Positions 11,371 through 23,877 are shown, numbered from the stretch's first letter. The stretch is 64,000 bases of DNA from Ailurus styani (GCA_002007465.1 LNAC01000018.1:7179583-7243582); one strand, 5' to 3'. Notes: a model not told the origin generated them from the letters alone. Numbers and translations are program-made.

Positions 11371-12030
11371 GGACAACTTGTATGCACTGGGAGGGATTCA
11401 ATTAAAATCTTCATCATAAGCACGTTCTTTGGGCTCTGGGAAACCTCAGCCAGAGTCTTCTAGAAATTCCTCAGTCCTTTTTCTCCTTTCATTTGCAAAC
11501 AGGGCACAAGGGCACAATGTACCACGTCAGGTGTGAGAGATATGAAGATAAAGACGTGGGACCTGCACCTAAGAAGTTCACGGCCTTGTCAAAGACTGGT
11601 CTAAAATAAATGTGGCGGTTGCCAGTGACAGGAGCCATAAGAGTGGTATGGCCAGGGGCTTCAGCAGGACAGAGGAGGGAACGACTGCCTGACATGCAGG
11701 AGTCAGGGAGGGCTTCCCAGAAGAGGTGACCCTGGAGATGAGTCACCAAGAATGAGTAGGAGATCACCAGCTAGGGCTGGTGGGGAGGGCCAGGACGTTC
11801 TGGGTGGGCGAGGGCCCTGAGGCATGAGACCAGGAGGCACACATGAAGAATGTCGGTTTGCTGGGGCAGGTGTAGGATGCACGGCTGTACTGGGTAGAAA
11901 ATGAGAAACGTGGCACAGAGTTGCTGATGGAAGGCCTGGTGGGTCATGCCAAGGAAGTGAGACTGTCCCCTTTGGCGACACTTACCCGCTCCAACAGGAG
12001 TATTTTCCCACCAGCATCAGTGACCATTAC

Positions 12031-12213
12031 CTGTAGCCGCCTCATGGCCTCTGAATCCTGGTCGGCCTTCACCTTGCAGGCCACAAGCAGCTGAGCTGTA
12101 GAAGCAGCGACCTGCTTGGCGGATGAGATGAGCTTCTCCTCACTGGCATGTCCCTGAACGGAGGCGTTGGCTGCCTCACAGAGACTGCTGGTTGCAGCTG
12201 CCACCATCCGGGC
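12031..12213 (-). CDS. TLN2: Talin-2 exon: R13 actin-binding bundle, central helices
   Basis: The exon encodes 61 residues in phase 0 (about 2398-2458), starting ARMVAAATSSLCEAANASVQ and ending KADQDSEAMRRLQ. This is the core of the I/LWEQ (THATCH) actin-binding module, the third actin-binding site of talin. The KVK triplet at about 2444-2446 corresponds to the talin-1 basic patch (2443-2445) needed for F-actin binding. The region is helical and Ala-rich without prolines. The acceptor is 'tgtccccag' and the donor CAG|gtaatg. Only 89 nt of intron separate it from the preceding exon. Confidence 0.98.
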
Positions 12214-12302
12214 CTGGGGACAGTCAGTAGAGAAGTCACCCAAGGCCCAAACCTCCCTCGGGGGATCCAAAAAAGCAAACAGAAAAGGAGAAGGTGACTC
12301 AC
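12214..12302 (-). other. Very short TLN2 intron (89 nt)
   Basis: The intron is bounded by gtgagt on the upstream side and tgtccccag on the downstream side, both good matches to consensus. At 89 nt it is close to the practical minimum for mammalian introns, while its neighbours are 2 kb or longer. No repeat is present. Confidence 0.95.
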
Positions 12303-12365
12303 GGCAGAAATCAGTCCCTGGGACCACTGACCGTCATCAGCAGCATTGGCGGGGATGGAGCCCAC
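12303..12365 (-). CDS. TLN2: Talin-2 small exon carrying the W block of I/LWEQ
   Basis: This is the smallest exon in the window: 63 nt, 21 residues, phase 0 at both ends (about 2377-2397). It reads VGSIPANAADDGQWSQGLIS then Ala. It contains the conserved Trp of the I/LWEQ family in the sequence DDGQWSQGL, between two R13 helices. Splice sites are 'actctctag' before GTG and GCC|gtgagt. Skipping would keep the frame but remove the Trp loop and so probably disable actin binding. Confidence 0.97.
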
Positions 12366-14416
12366 CTAGAGAGTGGAGGGTAGAAATCTGTAATGAGTGC
12401 TGGGAGGCACAGGGGGACCTGCAGCCCCTCACACCCTACCTCGCTCTGGAGCCAGAGAGAAAAACATCTCATCAGAAACACAGCACCAACAGCGTGAGAA
12501 TGGGACACCGTTTCCGCCCCTCCGAGTCTGTGCCTGTACATCCTGGCTGGGGTCCCTCTGGGCCCTGGGGTCTTCATCTGAAATGCTCAGAATGGCCGCC
12601 ATTTTGTTGCTAGGTAGTGTTTCTGGGCCAACTGCTCAGAAATGCCGGATCGGGGCTGTCCTCGCATGCTACTTTTCTCTGTTGACCTTTCTCCAAATCA
12701 AACACAGGAGCCACTGAGGCCTCTTCTTTCAAGGGCCAAGGGAAACTTACATCTCTCCTAATCACTGACCCTAAAGCCATGCTGTGACTTTCTGGCAGGT
12801 GATGGGGGGCAAAAAAGCAGCTGGTGCCTTTCCTTCAGTGCAGTTTATGGCAGACCTTTGCTGTAAGGAAATACAGACTATTCTGTCAGGGGTCGGGGGA
12901 GAAGTAGGAAGCTGGATGTTAAGATGATCTCTGTTTCTATTCAGAAATTCCAGCAACAAGTGAAAACATTCTCAGTCCAGATGCAGAGGTTATGGCTTCA
13001 GGAGGGAAAACCTTATAGCCTGAAGAGGTCAGAGAGGAGTACCTCAATTTGAATATGAAATTAGGGATCTGTCAATTATTAAGTGCCATACCAAGGCTCT
13101 GTGAACATCAGGGAAAACCCCAAGGTCCTGTCTATAAGCCGATAGTTCACCCAAGTCCCATGGAACCTCCTTTACCAACTTTCTAAATACTTGAATATAT
13201 TCAACAAATGTTCAAACAAGTTAGATTCTCTTAGTACCTAGCAATTTGGCACACAGTTGGCCCTTTATCAAGAGACTGGGATTTTTAGGTAGGATATTCT
13301 TCTCAATGATCCATCTGTAGTCTTTACATACTGATTGGTTAACAAGTACTTAAGTGAGGGCAGTCCCCTGCCGCTGCATCTACAGGGCACCAGTGAGAAG
13401 CACCACGGGACAGACTGCACGCCAGTGGAGAGCCAACATACACATGTTAATAACGAACAATACGACACACAATGGTTTAGAAAGAGGAGCCGTGGTTCGT
13501 GGGTTGGATTGAGACAAGGTTTGGCTCACAGGGGACTTCATGGAGGAAGATGAATAGCCCCTGGTTGGACATAACTTCCTGTCTGTATTACAAGTTCTGA
13601 GGTCAAGGCATAATCATATTTATCTACTTGTACACTGACAGCAAAGGCCTTTTAATATCAAACAGAAGTAATTGACAGTTATGGTGACCAAACTCCCCAA
13701 ACCCACAACCTGACAGGATTTCTGTAGTGCCTCTAGATTTGAGAGGCTCTCCGCAAGATGCAATTTGGATGGAGTCATTCCATGGTGTATGGGAACAACG
13801 TGTGGAGTATTTTAAACTGGGAGACCCTCCCATACCCAGCATTAGTCTAATATACTATAATCCTTTGGGTCACTGAAAGAGAACTATGCTTTCCTGCTAA
13901 TGCGGGTGGAACGGATGACTGGGGATGAGGACAATCAAAGAAATCTCAGGTTTAAAACCAGACTGGCCTTTTGATCAACAGGCTCAGGAAAATGCTAAGT
14001 GCAGTGTTAGAGTCCTAAAGAATGGATTGAGCCATTGGAGTTGGAACACTGTGTTAGGAAGCCCCTGACTCCGATGCTCCCAGGGTCATTCACTAGGAAA
14101 ATACGATAGTTTACATCTTTAAATAGCTTCATTTACAGTGGGGATATAAATGTCTCATTTGGGGCCCGGTCGTTGCCTAGAACGGGATGCTTTCCTTACC
14201 AGAAGCAGATGATTGGCCCAGAAGCCAAACCCTTCATTCTGGATGTCAGGTTTAAGCAAACAGACTTTTTGGTGGGGCAGACATGGGCAATTCAGGGAGG
14301 GAAGGGCCAGCACTGGTTGCCCCAGGCCAGGCCACAGCCCTTCCCATCTTCTCCTGGGCCCTCAGAGGCTCTCACCGTGTGCATGTTCCAGTACCTGGCC
14401 GGCGAGGTTCACCCAC
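12366..14416 (-). other. TLN2 intron
   Basis: This 2051 nt intron has no clear SINE or L1 copy and no coding-like frame. It holds mixed unique sequence with modest A/T content (about 13000-13900) and is one of the least repeat-invaded introns in the window. Confidence 0.8.
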
Positions 14417-14542
14417 CTTTCCTTGGGCCACCAGCTCCCTCTGGGCTGCCGAGGCCGACTTGACCAGGGCGCTTGTGGCGGCAGCAATGGATTTAGCAGC
14501 TTCCAAAATCTGTTCTTCGAAGTCCAAGGTCTCGTCTGCTTG
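14417..14542 (-). CDS. TLN2: Talin-2 exon: first core helices of R13
   Basis: The exon encodes 42 residues in phase 0 (about 2335-2376). It starts QADETLDFEEQILEAAKSIA and ends AAQRELVAQGK. This is the opening I block of the I/LWEQ actin-binding module, a helix with a regular Ala/Ile core. The acceptor is 'tgttctag' before CAA and the donor AAG|gtgggt. The linker residues at its start follow the basic KPRAKPK tail of the upstream exon. Confidence 0.98.
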
Positions 14543-15599
14543 CTAGAACAGAAGAAAATGACATCACATGCCATTCGCATCCATGAAGGGCGCTTTTTGC
14601 CAAACTACTTACTGCTTGGTCACCTGGCTCTCCATCCGTTTATGACTTTTTTTGCAGACAAACCACACCCAGGTAGAAAGGCCCGAGCTGGCAAAATGCC
14701 TCTCCCTCTGCTGCCTCCTGCTACCTTGATTCTAAAAGTTGTGGCATTCTACACCAATTTCCAGTCAGGAAATTCCAAGACAGACTATTTTTCTAGACCA
14801 GAGTTTTTAAACAGACATAAATTCACTGTGAATAAAATATGCTCAAATGGTCCCATTTTCATCAATAACCAAAATTTAAATAATCACTCGTCCAAACCCA
14901 AAGAGTGGGTGGTGGTACACTCTTCCAGAGCCTAAAGCTCCAAAATGGGTCAAAGAAAGGAAAGATGGCTATGAGTTGTGAAAAGCCTTATTTTTCTTGT
15001 ATTTGTAAAAACAAAAGCGAGAAAGCATTTGCACTCTCTGTGGCTGATAGGGGAGAGTTCCGTACCAACCACAGACCACCAGAGGAGGGAAAGACACTGA
15101 GGAGACATGACGTGGAGGTGAAGCTGTTCAGTCCCCCAGAAACCTGGGGCCCAGCTCCACCTGGAGAAGGGCACTGGCTCCCCGGTGCAGGTGCTGTCAG
15201 GCCGTGAGGGCTCTGCTCCAAGTTCACCAGCACCGTGCCCTGTGCTGGCAGAACAAGCCGGGAAGCTGAAGAGAAGTGCTGGTAAGCGTGGCAAGTGCGG
15301 CAAGTGCAAGGACCTTGGTCCCGGGCCAGCTGGGACGCAGCTTTACCATCTGGGGCGGTCAGACCAGATGCCCTCCAGGTTCCTTCAGCACTCACGTTCT
15401 GTGAACTTAAGTAGGGTTAAGTTCCCCTCTGGTTCTAGAAAGTTGAAGATGGGGCTGGTATCTTTCAGGCATTGCAATGATGGTCAGCTAGAGCAATACT
15501 TTTCTTTATGTGCCAAAAGGGAGATAAAATTTACCCTCTGAACCAATTTTAAGTGGATGATTCAATGGCATTAAGTACATCCACAATGTTGTACAATAG

Positions 15600-15830
15600 C
15601 AATATGTTTTTAAGAGCAGCTACTATGTGCCAAGTGTCTTGTCAGGCATGTCCATGTATGTTACTTGTTTAATTCTCATCAAGCAAGAGAAAAAACAAAT
15701 CTTAGCCTGTAGAGTCATTCTTGTATTCATAGTAAGAAAAGCGAGGCTCAGGGAGGTAGAGTGCTGGGACACAGTCGTATGGCAGCATGCATTCAGACTC
15801 TAAACCAGATCTAAACCTCAATCTCCCTGA
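15600..15830 (-). repeat. MIR-like SINE remnant
   Basis: It reads 'gctactatgtgccaagtgtc', then 'ttgtttaattctcatcaagc', 'gcgaggctcagggaggtaga' and 'cagtcgtatggcagcatgca'. This is the reverse-oriented MIR order with many substitutions. Confidence 0.65.
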
Positions 15831-17439
15831 TTCCATAAGAATGTTTTTACTAGCCTGCTGGCCCCTGGGGCATCAGGGAGGACCAACTTTGTATCAGAGG
15901 CTCGGAGTTGGCCACTAACGGTCCCATATGAAACATCAGGCAGGATGGATACATATATACATTTTCCCCCCAGTTCCTAGTAGTTATGGCCACATCTTGA
16001 ACTATGAGAGATGCCAAGCTCATTCTTATTTTCACAACTCTAGCATTATCAAAATAACATTACAGGGCCCATCTAGGGACTCCAATGAATAAGAAGCCAT
16101 ATATTCTTCCTCATCGGACAAAGTCTTGCTCTAGGAGCATTCAGGACAGAAATGGATTCAGTTGCAGTGGATTCATTCTGAAGTAGGGGAGCTTACAGGA
16201 CTGCTGGAGTATAAAATTTGTTTACTGAAATAGAAAAACAACTCATTATAAGACACTCTGGCATAAAAGGTAATATTATACATAGGCTCCAAAGAAATTG
16301 TATTAGGTGAACTTGAATCAAGAGCCTTTTTGGAAAGTCATTCTACAAAAGAAACTCAAGTGTGAACAGATTAAGGTACCAGGGAAACCATGTAAGCTCT
16401 GAACCCAAAGGCGGCCCCTTTGACTGGGGCAGAGGAAACAGAAGCCCATGGTGGCTTTGTAATGGGTCCCAGATCCTTATCTCCGGCAGCCTGCAAGGTG
16501 TGTGGAGTACCCGATCAGACTACCGATTTCCCAAATTTTAGGATCCACAAAAATGGAATTTTCTTAAAATTATGTGCTAACTCTGAGCCTGGGTAGCTCT
16601 GAGAGAATCATCTTGTTCCTACCAATCTGACAGGCCTCGCCCACATCTTCCGTTGCCCTGAAGGTTGTTTTTTTTCCCCCCCACTAGAACGCATACTTGA
16701 AACAGATATTCAGTTTGGAAATATTTTTGACACCCACGCATTTTTCTTGCAATGGCAACTGGTATAAATGCCCACTGATGAATTTTTGGGTTCTGTTCCA
16801 TCACATCTCTATGCTTTAAAAAGGCCATGGCAGAAAGCCTAATCTCTGGGGGACATTTGCTCTGACTAAAAAGTATAGAGAGTTTCCCAAGAAAGGCTGA
16901 ATAAAGCTGAAGGGGATGACTACAGGGGCGGAGGGCTAATGTTTGGATACTGTAGTCCAGGTTTTAAAACTAAGACTAAACACCCACCTCTCTCCTGCTG
17001 GAAATAAGTATCAACACCAGGTGTCTCCTCATGCCATACACAACTTCTAGACTATAAGATGGGGTTCTCCCTGAGCCAAGGAGACTCGGAAATGTCAAAG
17101 TGTCCCTGTCAGGGGCGCCCGTCTGCTTGGCTCCCACCAGCACACGCCATGGCATCTGGGACGAGGACGGTAACAGCGATAAAGAGGAGAAGGGTGCGTT
17201 CTCCACTGCATTGCAGAAGAGGGGAGAAACGGAATGGACTTGGTTTTCAAAGGACCTTCCTACAGAAAAGGATGGCAACAACACTGTAGGATTTGTCCAC
17301 AGAAGAAACCCCACTGTAGCTGGGAGATGGGGAACAGTGAGGAGAGTAACGTGGAGCTGCCACAAGGAAACCCAGAAGAATCCTGAGACCCAGGGCGCCA
17401 CGAACTTAAGAAAATGCTCTCATTGAGTGGGCTAATAAA

Positions 17440-17560
17440 CCGACAGCCCTCCTTTAGGATCACCCAAGGATCTGGTTCAAGATGCAGACTGTGTCTCAGC
17501 CGGTCTGTGGTGGGGCCCAGGAATCTCCACTTCTAATGGAGGTGGGCTACTCCACGGGAA
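17440..17560 (-). repeat. MER5-like DNA transposon fragment
   Basis: The phrases 'ctttaggatcacccaaggat', 'ggtggggcccaggaatctcc' and 'acttctaatggaggt' match the non-autonomous hAT (MER5A-type) consensus. It is short and diverged, without visible terminal repeats. Confidence 0.5.
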
Positions 17561-18747
17561 AGGCTGGCCTGGGGGAAGGAAAAACAGACCCCCGTTGACT
17601 GAAGTCTACCAGCCTGTCCTGTCTTCCAGGACTCGGACTGTGTTTTATCCAACGGATGTGTTCTCTCGAGCACACAATCGGGCAGTGTAGAGTACGTGAT
17701 AAATGCTTGCCAAATGAATGTATCCATTCAAAAGGAGTCTCCCAAGTTCCTGAGTTCAGCCAGGGGGCAATTTACATGCTTGCAGAAGGAGAAACGCATC
17801 GAGTAAGTGTTCACGGCGGGAACTGTCCATTCTGTGTCCCCTGGGGAGGAAGGCACACGCATCTACGCGCTGGCTCCTGCCCCGTTTAAGGCTGGGGGCT
17901 GTTACTTGTGCGCTCTGCCTGCACCCCACAATCTGCGTCCACAGCCTGTCGTGACACTATTTCAGGCATACACTGAGGTAAACAGCATTCCCAGCATTGT
18001 GCAAGGGGGCGCTCTTAGCAAAGCAGCACCAGGGGAAAGAGCACCAGACGTGCGAACTGAGACTCTGCTCTGCTTCATGAACGCGTTAGCTATGGCCTCC
18101 GAGTGCTCCATCTGTCCTCTCATCATCTCTTAGTGGCCTTTTCCCTGCTCCCCTCTGCCGGGAGAAGGCCACTGGCCTGCTCACCACCCGTCTTTCTGGG
18201 ACTGCCCACTACGCCCTAGCAGAGGATGGCCTTAGCCTCACCTTGGCTTTCTGGTAGCTGTGGGAAAGGTCCAGGTATACTTTTGCTGTTATTTTTCCTC
18301 TTTGGTGATCTCCTGCAGAGCTCCTCTTTCTTAAAAAGTTAGAGGTCTGCTGAGGTCCCTCTGGGGAAAGGCCACATTTGGGGCTCGCTCCCTTGTTGCT
18401 GGCTTCCTGTGCCCCGGAGAGCGTCCGAGGCCCCCGTCTTGCTCTGATCGATCTGATGTCTCAGGAGCTTGAGTTCCATTGGGGTAGGAGTGGGGGGACA
18501 GAGGGAAGGGAAAGGGGAGCCGTTCCTCATTTTTATCTTGCCTTTTGGCCTGTTAGGGATTCTGAGGACATAATCTTTGCAGTAATTCATTCATTTCCTG
18601 AACCTGCCTTCCTTCCTACCTCTCTGATGGGGGTGCTATAGGTAAAATATAAATATATGTCGGGCAATACTGACCATAGTAAATGCTCAGTAACTCCTCA
18701 CGATTAAGTTCATTATTACTTCTCTTACTACATATACTCTTTGTGGT

Positions 18748-18876
18748 TTTATTTATTTTTTTATTTTATTTTTTTTTATTATGTTATGTTAGTCACCATA
18801 CAGTAGTACATCATTAATTTTCGATGTAGTGTTCCATGATTCATTATTTGCGTATAATGCCCACTGCTCGTTACAA
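18748..18876 (-). repeat. L1 3' end fragment (carnivore type)
   Basis: 'ttatgttagtcaccatacag' followed by 'tacatcattaattttcgatg', 'tagtgttccatgattcatta' and 'tttgcgtataatgcccactg' is the antisense of a carnivore L1 3' UTR. The T/A-rich block at its left (from about 18725) is the reversed poly(A). Confidence 0.75.
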
Positions 18877-19714
18877 CTCTTGTTTTAAAAATTGTTTTTA
18901 GACTTTGGGCTAAGCTAGTCTGTTTTTCTATCTCGGGATCATTTTCCACTCATACTTTGAAGAAAGGTTCTAACTGCCATTTCTGATGATAGCTTAAAAT
19001 AATTATAAATAAAAGCTACAGACCAAATTTGAATGGAGTGTCAAGTAATACACACTATGGACTGCAACTGCTTCCAGCTTCTTCCTCAACACCCAGACAG
19101 GAGATGGGCCCTCTGGGCTCGAAGTCAGCGACCTGCACGTTCCGACCACACGACTTTGAGCATTGCTGCCTTTCTCCAGGTATCCATCAGGTTTCTGTTA
19201 GTAACTTAAGGAGGAACCTCAATTCTCCCAGTCCTTTAGCTTAGATGTGTCACACATCTAATGAAACCTTTCTTCATTAAGAAGGTGCTGGCTAAAATAC
19301 GCAGGCACTACCTTTTCTCTTCTTTCTTCTCTCGGTCTCCTCTGTGGAGAAGCCCTGTCTCCCTCCTGCAGCCTCTTTGCCAACCTCCTCCCTCACAGGT
19401 CCTGGGGCAGATACTGCACAGAGGAAGAATGTTTCTGTCTGTGGTCCTTTCATTTGGTCTTTGTGAATTACATCCCTGCAGCTCCTTCCCCCAGTGATCT
19501 CGAAGGTGAGGGAGCTGAGGGTACCCAGAGGGGATGGCCCAAAGGTCGCTGCCCTGAGGTCTGCCTTCCTCCCTGAACACCCCCTCTGAGGGACTCCCTT
19601 GCTAATAGCTGATAAACACAATGGTCACTTTTCTCACAACTGGCGGCAGAAACTCACATCACAACTCATGGTACCATTTTTCCAGTTAGGAGCTGTGCTT
19701 TGCTCTGTGTTTCT

Positions 19715-19916
19715 TTTTATTTTTTTTAAAGATTTTAAAAATTTATTTATTTGACAGAGAGAGATTACAAGTATGCAGAGAGGCAGGCAGAGAGAGGAGG
19801 AAGCAGGCTCCCTGCTGAGCAGGGAGCCCGATGCGGGCCTCAATCCCAGGACCCTGAGATCATGACCTGAGCCGAAGGCAGAGGCTTTAACCCACTGAGC
19901 CACCCAGGCACCCTGT
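19715..19916 (-). mobile_element. Can-SINE (mustelid-type body) with target duplication
   Basis: In reverse orientation it reads from the tRNA-like head 'gggtgcctgggtggctcagt' (its complement ends at about 19913) through the body that appears on the plus strand as 'gcagagaggcaggcagagag' to an A-rich tail near 19715-19750. The 11-bp word tctgtgtttct occurs on both sides (19704-19714 and 19917-19927) and is a good target-site duplication. The insertion is therefore fairly young. Confidence 0.93.
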
Positions 19917-21202
19917 TCTGTGTTTCTGAAAGTCCTGCAGAATGCTTGCTGCTGAAAACAAGGCCGTATCACATCTGAAAGTTAAAAAAAAACCCTTTGG
20001 ATATATTTTTTAGAAGTGTGGACATTTTGCATATAATTTAAATGTCCTTGAGGGAAATAAGAAGGCCAACACCAAGAACTCCCACCACGCCAGTGAAGCA
20101 TTTTCAGGCCAGTTGGAAGCCTGAGTGGAGTAGGCAGCCACATGTCTCCTTTTATTTTTTATTTTTTTATTTTTTTGTAGTGAGATTGGCTGTTCCCAGT
20201 CTGCTTCTGGTATTGAACTGAGAGGTGCCTCGGTGGGGGGGAGACCTCAGCAGGTACCCTAAGACTCAACTATATTGGCCATATCAGTTTTTCTTTTAGA
20301 GGCCCCATGGCTGGCTTGTCTGTAGGACCACCACTTTTACTATAAGTGAGAATTTATAAATGGGAAAATTCTTAGAATAAGTAGACCTGCCAAGAGCCCA
20401 AATCTGGACAGCTGGCCTTATGCCCCCTGAAAGCTACAGGGAAACAGTAAATAGTCGAAGTGGATGATGGAGAGAGAAATCAGAGCCAAATGGTTTTGCC
20501 TGCCACTTGGGGAGAGACCACCCTTTGTATCCAGATAAAGAATAATGCATGCTCATGCAGCATCCACTGGAAAAGGTCCGAGCTTGCATATTTAGTATCT
20601 TGGGAGTTGTTTTTCTCACAGTACCTATTGTTTTATTAGGGTTTTTTTGTTTGTTTCTTTGGATGAAAAGTAGTACCACTGAAATGGTCTTTTAATTGCT
20701 ACTTCTGTTTGGCAGAAAAAATCCTTCAAGATTATCGTGCTTTCAGAAAAGTCACATGCATGTTTACTTAGGAAGCATGGACAAAAAAAGATAATGGAAT
20801 GCTCTCAAATATTTGATCAGATACATTCACTACATCCTAAGCTCCTTTGCTATGAATCCTCTACGTGTCTGTGGAGGGTCTGACAAGAGCTGCTGTTCCA
20901 CCACCGGCAGGGGTCGCTTGGGAACATGAGCTGGCAGAGCTCCCCACACACTTTTGCTTTTCATACTCTACGGTCTCCTGGCCTGGAAGCAACTGGGGGC
21001 AGATGAGCTGAAAGTTTGTCCTTTAGCCATACAGGAAATGCTGTCTGGGCTCCTCCTCCTCCCTGAACACCTGGGTCGCCTTTCCCTATCCCTCCAGCTA
21101 AGCAGGACCGAATACTGACCAACAGCAAGGTTACCGGAAAGAAACAAGAAAATCACATCCGTTTTAATGAATGTGATTTAAGGCCCCTTTAAACTGTGTT
21201 TT

Positions 21203-21412
21203 GGGGGCACCTGGGTGGCTCCGTTGTTAAGCGTCTGCCGTCAGCTCAGGTTATGATCCCGGGGTCCTGAGATCGAGCCCCACCTCAGGCTCCCTGCTCA
21301 GTGGGAAGCCTGCTTCTCCCTCTCCCACTCCCCCTGCTTGTGCTCCCTCTCTCACTCACTCTGTCAAATAAATAAATAAATAAAATCTTTTAAAAAAATT
21401 AAAAAAAAACCC
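21203..21412 (+). mobile_element. Can-SINE with short target duplication
   Basis: The element starts 'gggggcacctgggtggctcc', continues 'gtcagctcaggttatgatcc' and ends in (aaat)n, tctttt and A runs. The 9-bp word ctgtgtttt flanks it at 21194-21202 and 21413-21421. The body lacks the 'acaagtaggcagagaggcag' module of the younger reversed copies, so it belongs to a different subfamily. Confidence 0.92.
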
Positions 21413-22739
21413 CTGTGTTTTTCTTCATTCATGATAACTGGCTGTCTCTTTTCCCATGAAAATTGGTCATTTTGGTCAAACAACTTTAACTAGTCTCAAA
21501 ACCACTGTTCTCTGGCTGCAGGAAGGCGGCACTGATTTTGACAGCATCCTGCAAACCGTCTGAAAGAGCTCCTGCCGCCACGCACATAACTGATCTGTTC
21601 TCAGTGGAGACCAATCCTGGGGAGAGGCTCTGCTTTAGCGCTTTGGAAGCTAGGACTCCAACCCTCTATTTCCCTCCCCTGTGTCATCACTTGGCCGCTG
21701 CTGCTGCTGTGACCCATCACCATGCATTCACTGCAAGCAACTTGGAGACGGCTTCTAGACCTAACCAGGGGAAGCCTTCCTGACCCATCTGTTCAAACCA
21801 CTGGCTCGCCAACTGTGTGGGGCACTGCTTACATGCATGCACACAGATGTGCTCTTAAAAGAGTGCTGCTTCTCTGCTCCAAAGGACTGAGCTACTGGCA
21901 CCAGAGTGCTCTTTCCAGAAAGCAGAGCTCACAGTCTTTTGAGGCGACAGGTCAGAATGAACGCACACATTCTTTGCAGGCTCTTCTAGGAGGAGGAGGT
22001 CAAAGCCAACCAAAAAAGGCTGCTGTGTGCCAGAAAAAATGTTTCATAATCCCAAACTTCCTATTGCACCCAATTAGGCTATTGTCAGCTTACCCTAAAT
22101 ATGATCAGCCTCTACTGACCAGTTAACCTCTTATGGGAAATTCAACAGGCAGAGTACAGTCTGCGTTGCATTATCTGTATTAGATACATGTAGTCCTAAG
22201 CAAGGTTTATATAAAGCCCAGTGACTCACCCCCAGTAGCTATGGCTGATTCAGTTTATACATTGTGATGCTATGGGTGAAGGGAAAGTTACACAGGGCTG
22301 AACTGTGCTTGAATTTTTGCAGAGAACTTGACTGTGGAAATGACTCATTTCTAAGCAGAGGATCAGGACAAAAGTGAACTACGATGCAATGCCTGGATGT
22401 GTTTAGGGGTTATAATCCGGACGTTTATCCCACGGCACAAACACAGGCTAGAACCTTCCATTTTTCCCATTGAGAATATCCCTTAAGGATTCATTACTGC
22501 ACAAAACTAAGCTACACATAGTATCTGAAGCTCTTAGGAAGACATCCATAATTATGATTTGTTTCTACAACAAACAAAAGAATCTAGCAGTACTGACATG
22601 CTACGAGAAAAAAATGGAATGTAACATCATGAAATGGAATGAGCATCCCATCTTCTAAATCTGTTTGTGATTTTAACGTGTTCTTTCCTGTTGCCTTATA
22701 GCTATATTAGGAACCCCCGGAGACAGGGCAAGACACTGT

Positions 22740-22760
22740 AGGAATATGTTTGATATATAG
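22740..22760 (-). ncRNA. MIR190A: Mature miR-190a-3p
   Basis: The 21-nt 3' arm product begins CTATATATC and ends TTCCT. It pairs with the 5' arm with the expected short 3' overhang. It is normally the minor product. Confidence 0.9.
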
Positions 22761-22775
22761 TTGGATTAAATAACA

Positions 22776-22797
22776 ACCTAATATATCAAACATATCA
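22776..22797 (-). ncRNA. MIR190A: Mature miR-190a-5p
   Basis: The 22-nt 5' arm product begins TGATATGT, giving the seed GATATGT at positions 2-8. This is the dominant mature product known for this gene. Confidence 0.95.
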
Positions 22798-23877
22798 CAC
22801 AGAGGCCTGCAGAAAAGGCATCCAGGTTGGACTGGGCTCGAGAATAGGCACCGTACGTACGGCAGGAAGTCCATTACCTGTCTGTGGAGCACAGGCTGCT
22901 TGTATGTGTGGAAACGGCGCCACTAACATCGCAGGCACATGCACCAGAGCTCACCGACCTTCCCCTTTTGCCTTCCTGCCATCTTCCCCAGCAAACAGTG
23001 GAGCCAACAGTGCAAATGTGCTATTCACATCTGGGAGATTCCAGGCAAAAAGCGTTGCTTAAATTTTAAGGGCCTGAGCTGGGAATCTACCAGGAATCAT
23101 CTTCACAAACCATGGAGCATTCTACTTTTAAAACAGATGACCTGAGAATGTGGTGAGCAGAATAATTTCAACAATTAAAAAAAAAAAATCCATTGCCCTT
23201 CCCCAGTAGTATTCTTCAAAGCAGTGTAAATGCCCCGCGGTTACAAAGGAAAGCATTGTCCACTCTATGCTGAGGGCTTGTGTGGTCGTGTGTAGCTGCA
23301 GGGAGAGCAATGTGATAGCAAATGCTTATTCCCAGTATCCCGTGGATTACTACTTTATTTCAGTTACGGAAGCGCATGGAGAGAACCAGTTAACCACAAA
23401 AGACTGGTAGATCGTGGGTTCAGATTGGACATTTTTTTTTTTTTAACTGGGGCATAAATTCCTTTATAAAGGCAAGAAAGATCTTTTATCTCATGCAGTT
23501 ATTATCACAAAGCAGAGGGTACTCTGAGACAGGCACAGAACCCATTGTTTGGGTTGATGGTTTCTTTAGAAAGGTTTTAGAGATAATATAATCCGGGTGG
23601 CAGGAGCCTTTGGGCTCTGGGGTGGAGTAAGGCTTCAGATCACCCTCAGGCACTCAAGAAGTACTAAGCGCTCTTCCTCACATGAAGATGGAAGCGCCCT
23701 AAAGTAGGCACATCCCAAGGAAGGGGCTCGAATCAACAGCTCTGTCCACTTTGACCTTCCCCAAAGGATTCCTCGGCTTTGTGCGAATACCCTTACTGTC
23801 AGTACAAGGGCTGGATGACCCTAGGGTGGGACAGCGAGTGCCCCCTGGCCCATCTCGGCAGCCATCACTTATTTTTT

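Larger units (their letters stand above)
9171..12030 (-). other. TLN2 intron
   Basis: This 2860 nt intron contains two MIR-like remnants (about 10320-10440 and 10590-10710), an L1M-like A/T-rich 3' segment (about 10960-11370) and an old interspersed repeat of unnamed family (about 11500-11900, with 'gggagggcttcccagaagag' and 'gtgaccctggagatgagtca'). No reading frame in it looks coding. Confidence 0.85.
22727..22811 (-). ncRNA. MIR190A: microRNA mir-190a precursor hairpin
   Basis: The minus strand carries the 85-nt stem-loop of mir-190a. The 5' arm contains TGATATGTTTGATATATTAG (miR-190a-5p, 22776-22797), the loop is around 'gttgttatttaatccaa', and the 3' arm contains CTATATATCAAACATATTCC (miR-190a-3p, 22740-22760). 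The arms pair over almost their full length, visible as the inverted repeat of 'atatgtttgatatata'. It has the same orientation as TLN2, in the intron between the exons at 26612-26736 and 14417-14542. In human, MIR190A likewise lies in a TLN2 intron, so synteny supports the call. It is probably co-transcribed with the host gene. Both arms appear intact relative to the vertebrate sequence as I remember it. Confidence 0.98.

Noticed and set aside
14213..14935. 240-codon plus-strand frame
   Set aside because: It is antisense to the true talin-2 exon at 14417-14542 and extends into intron; the protein has no recognisable features.
22741..22800. AT-rich inverted repeat considered as a generic cruciform
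   Set aside because: It is explained fully by the mir-190a stem.
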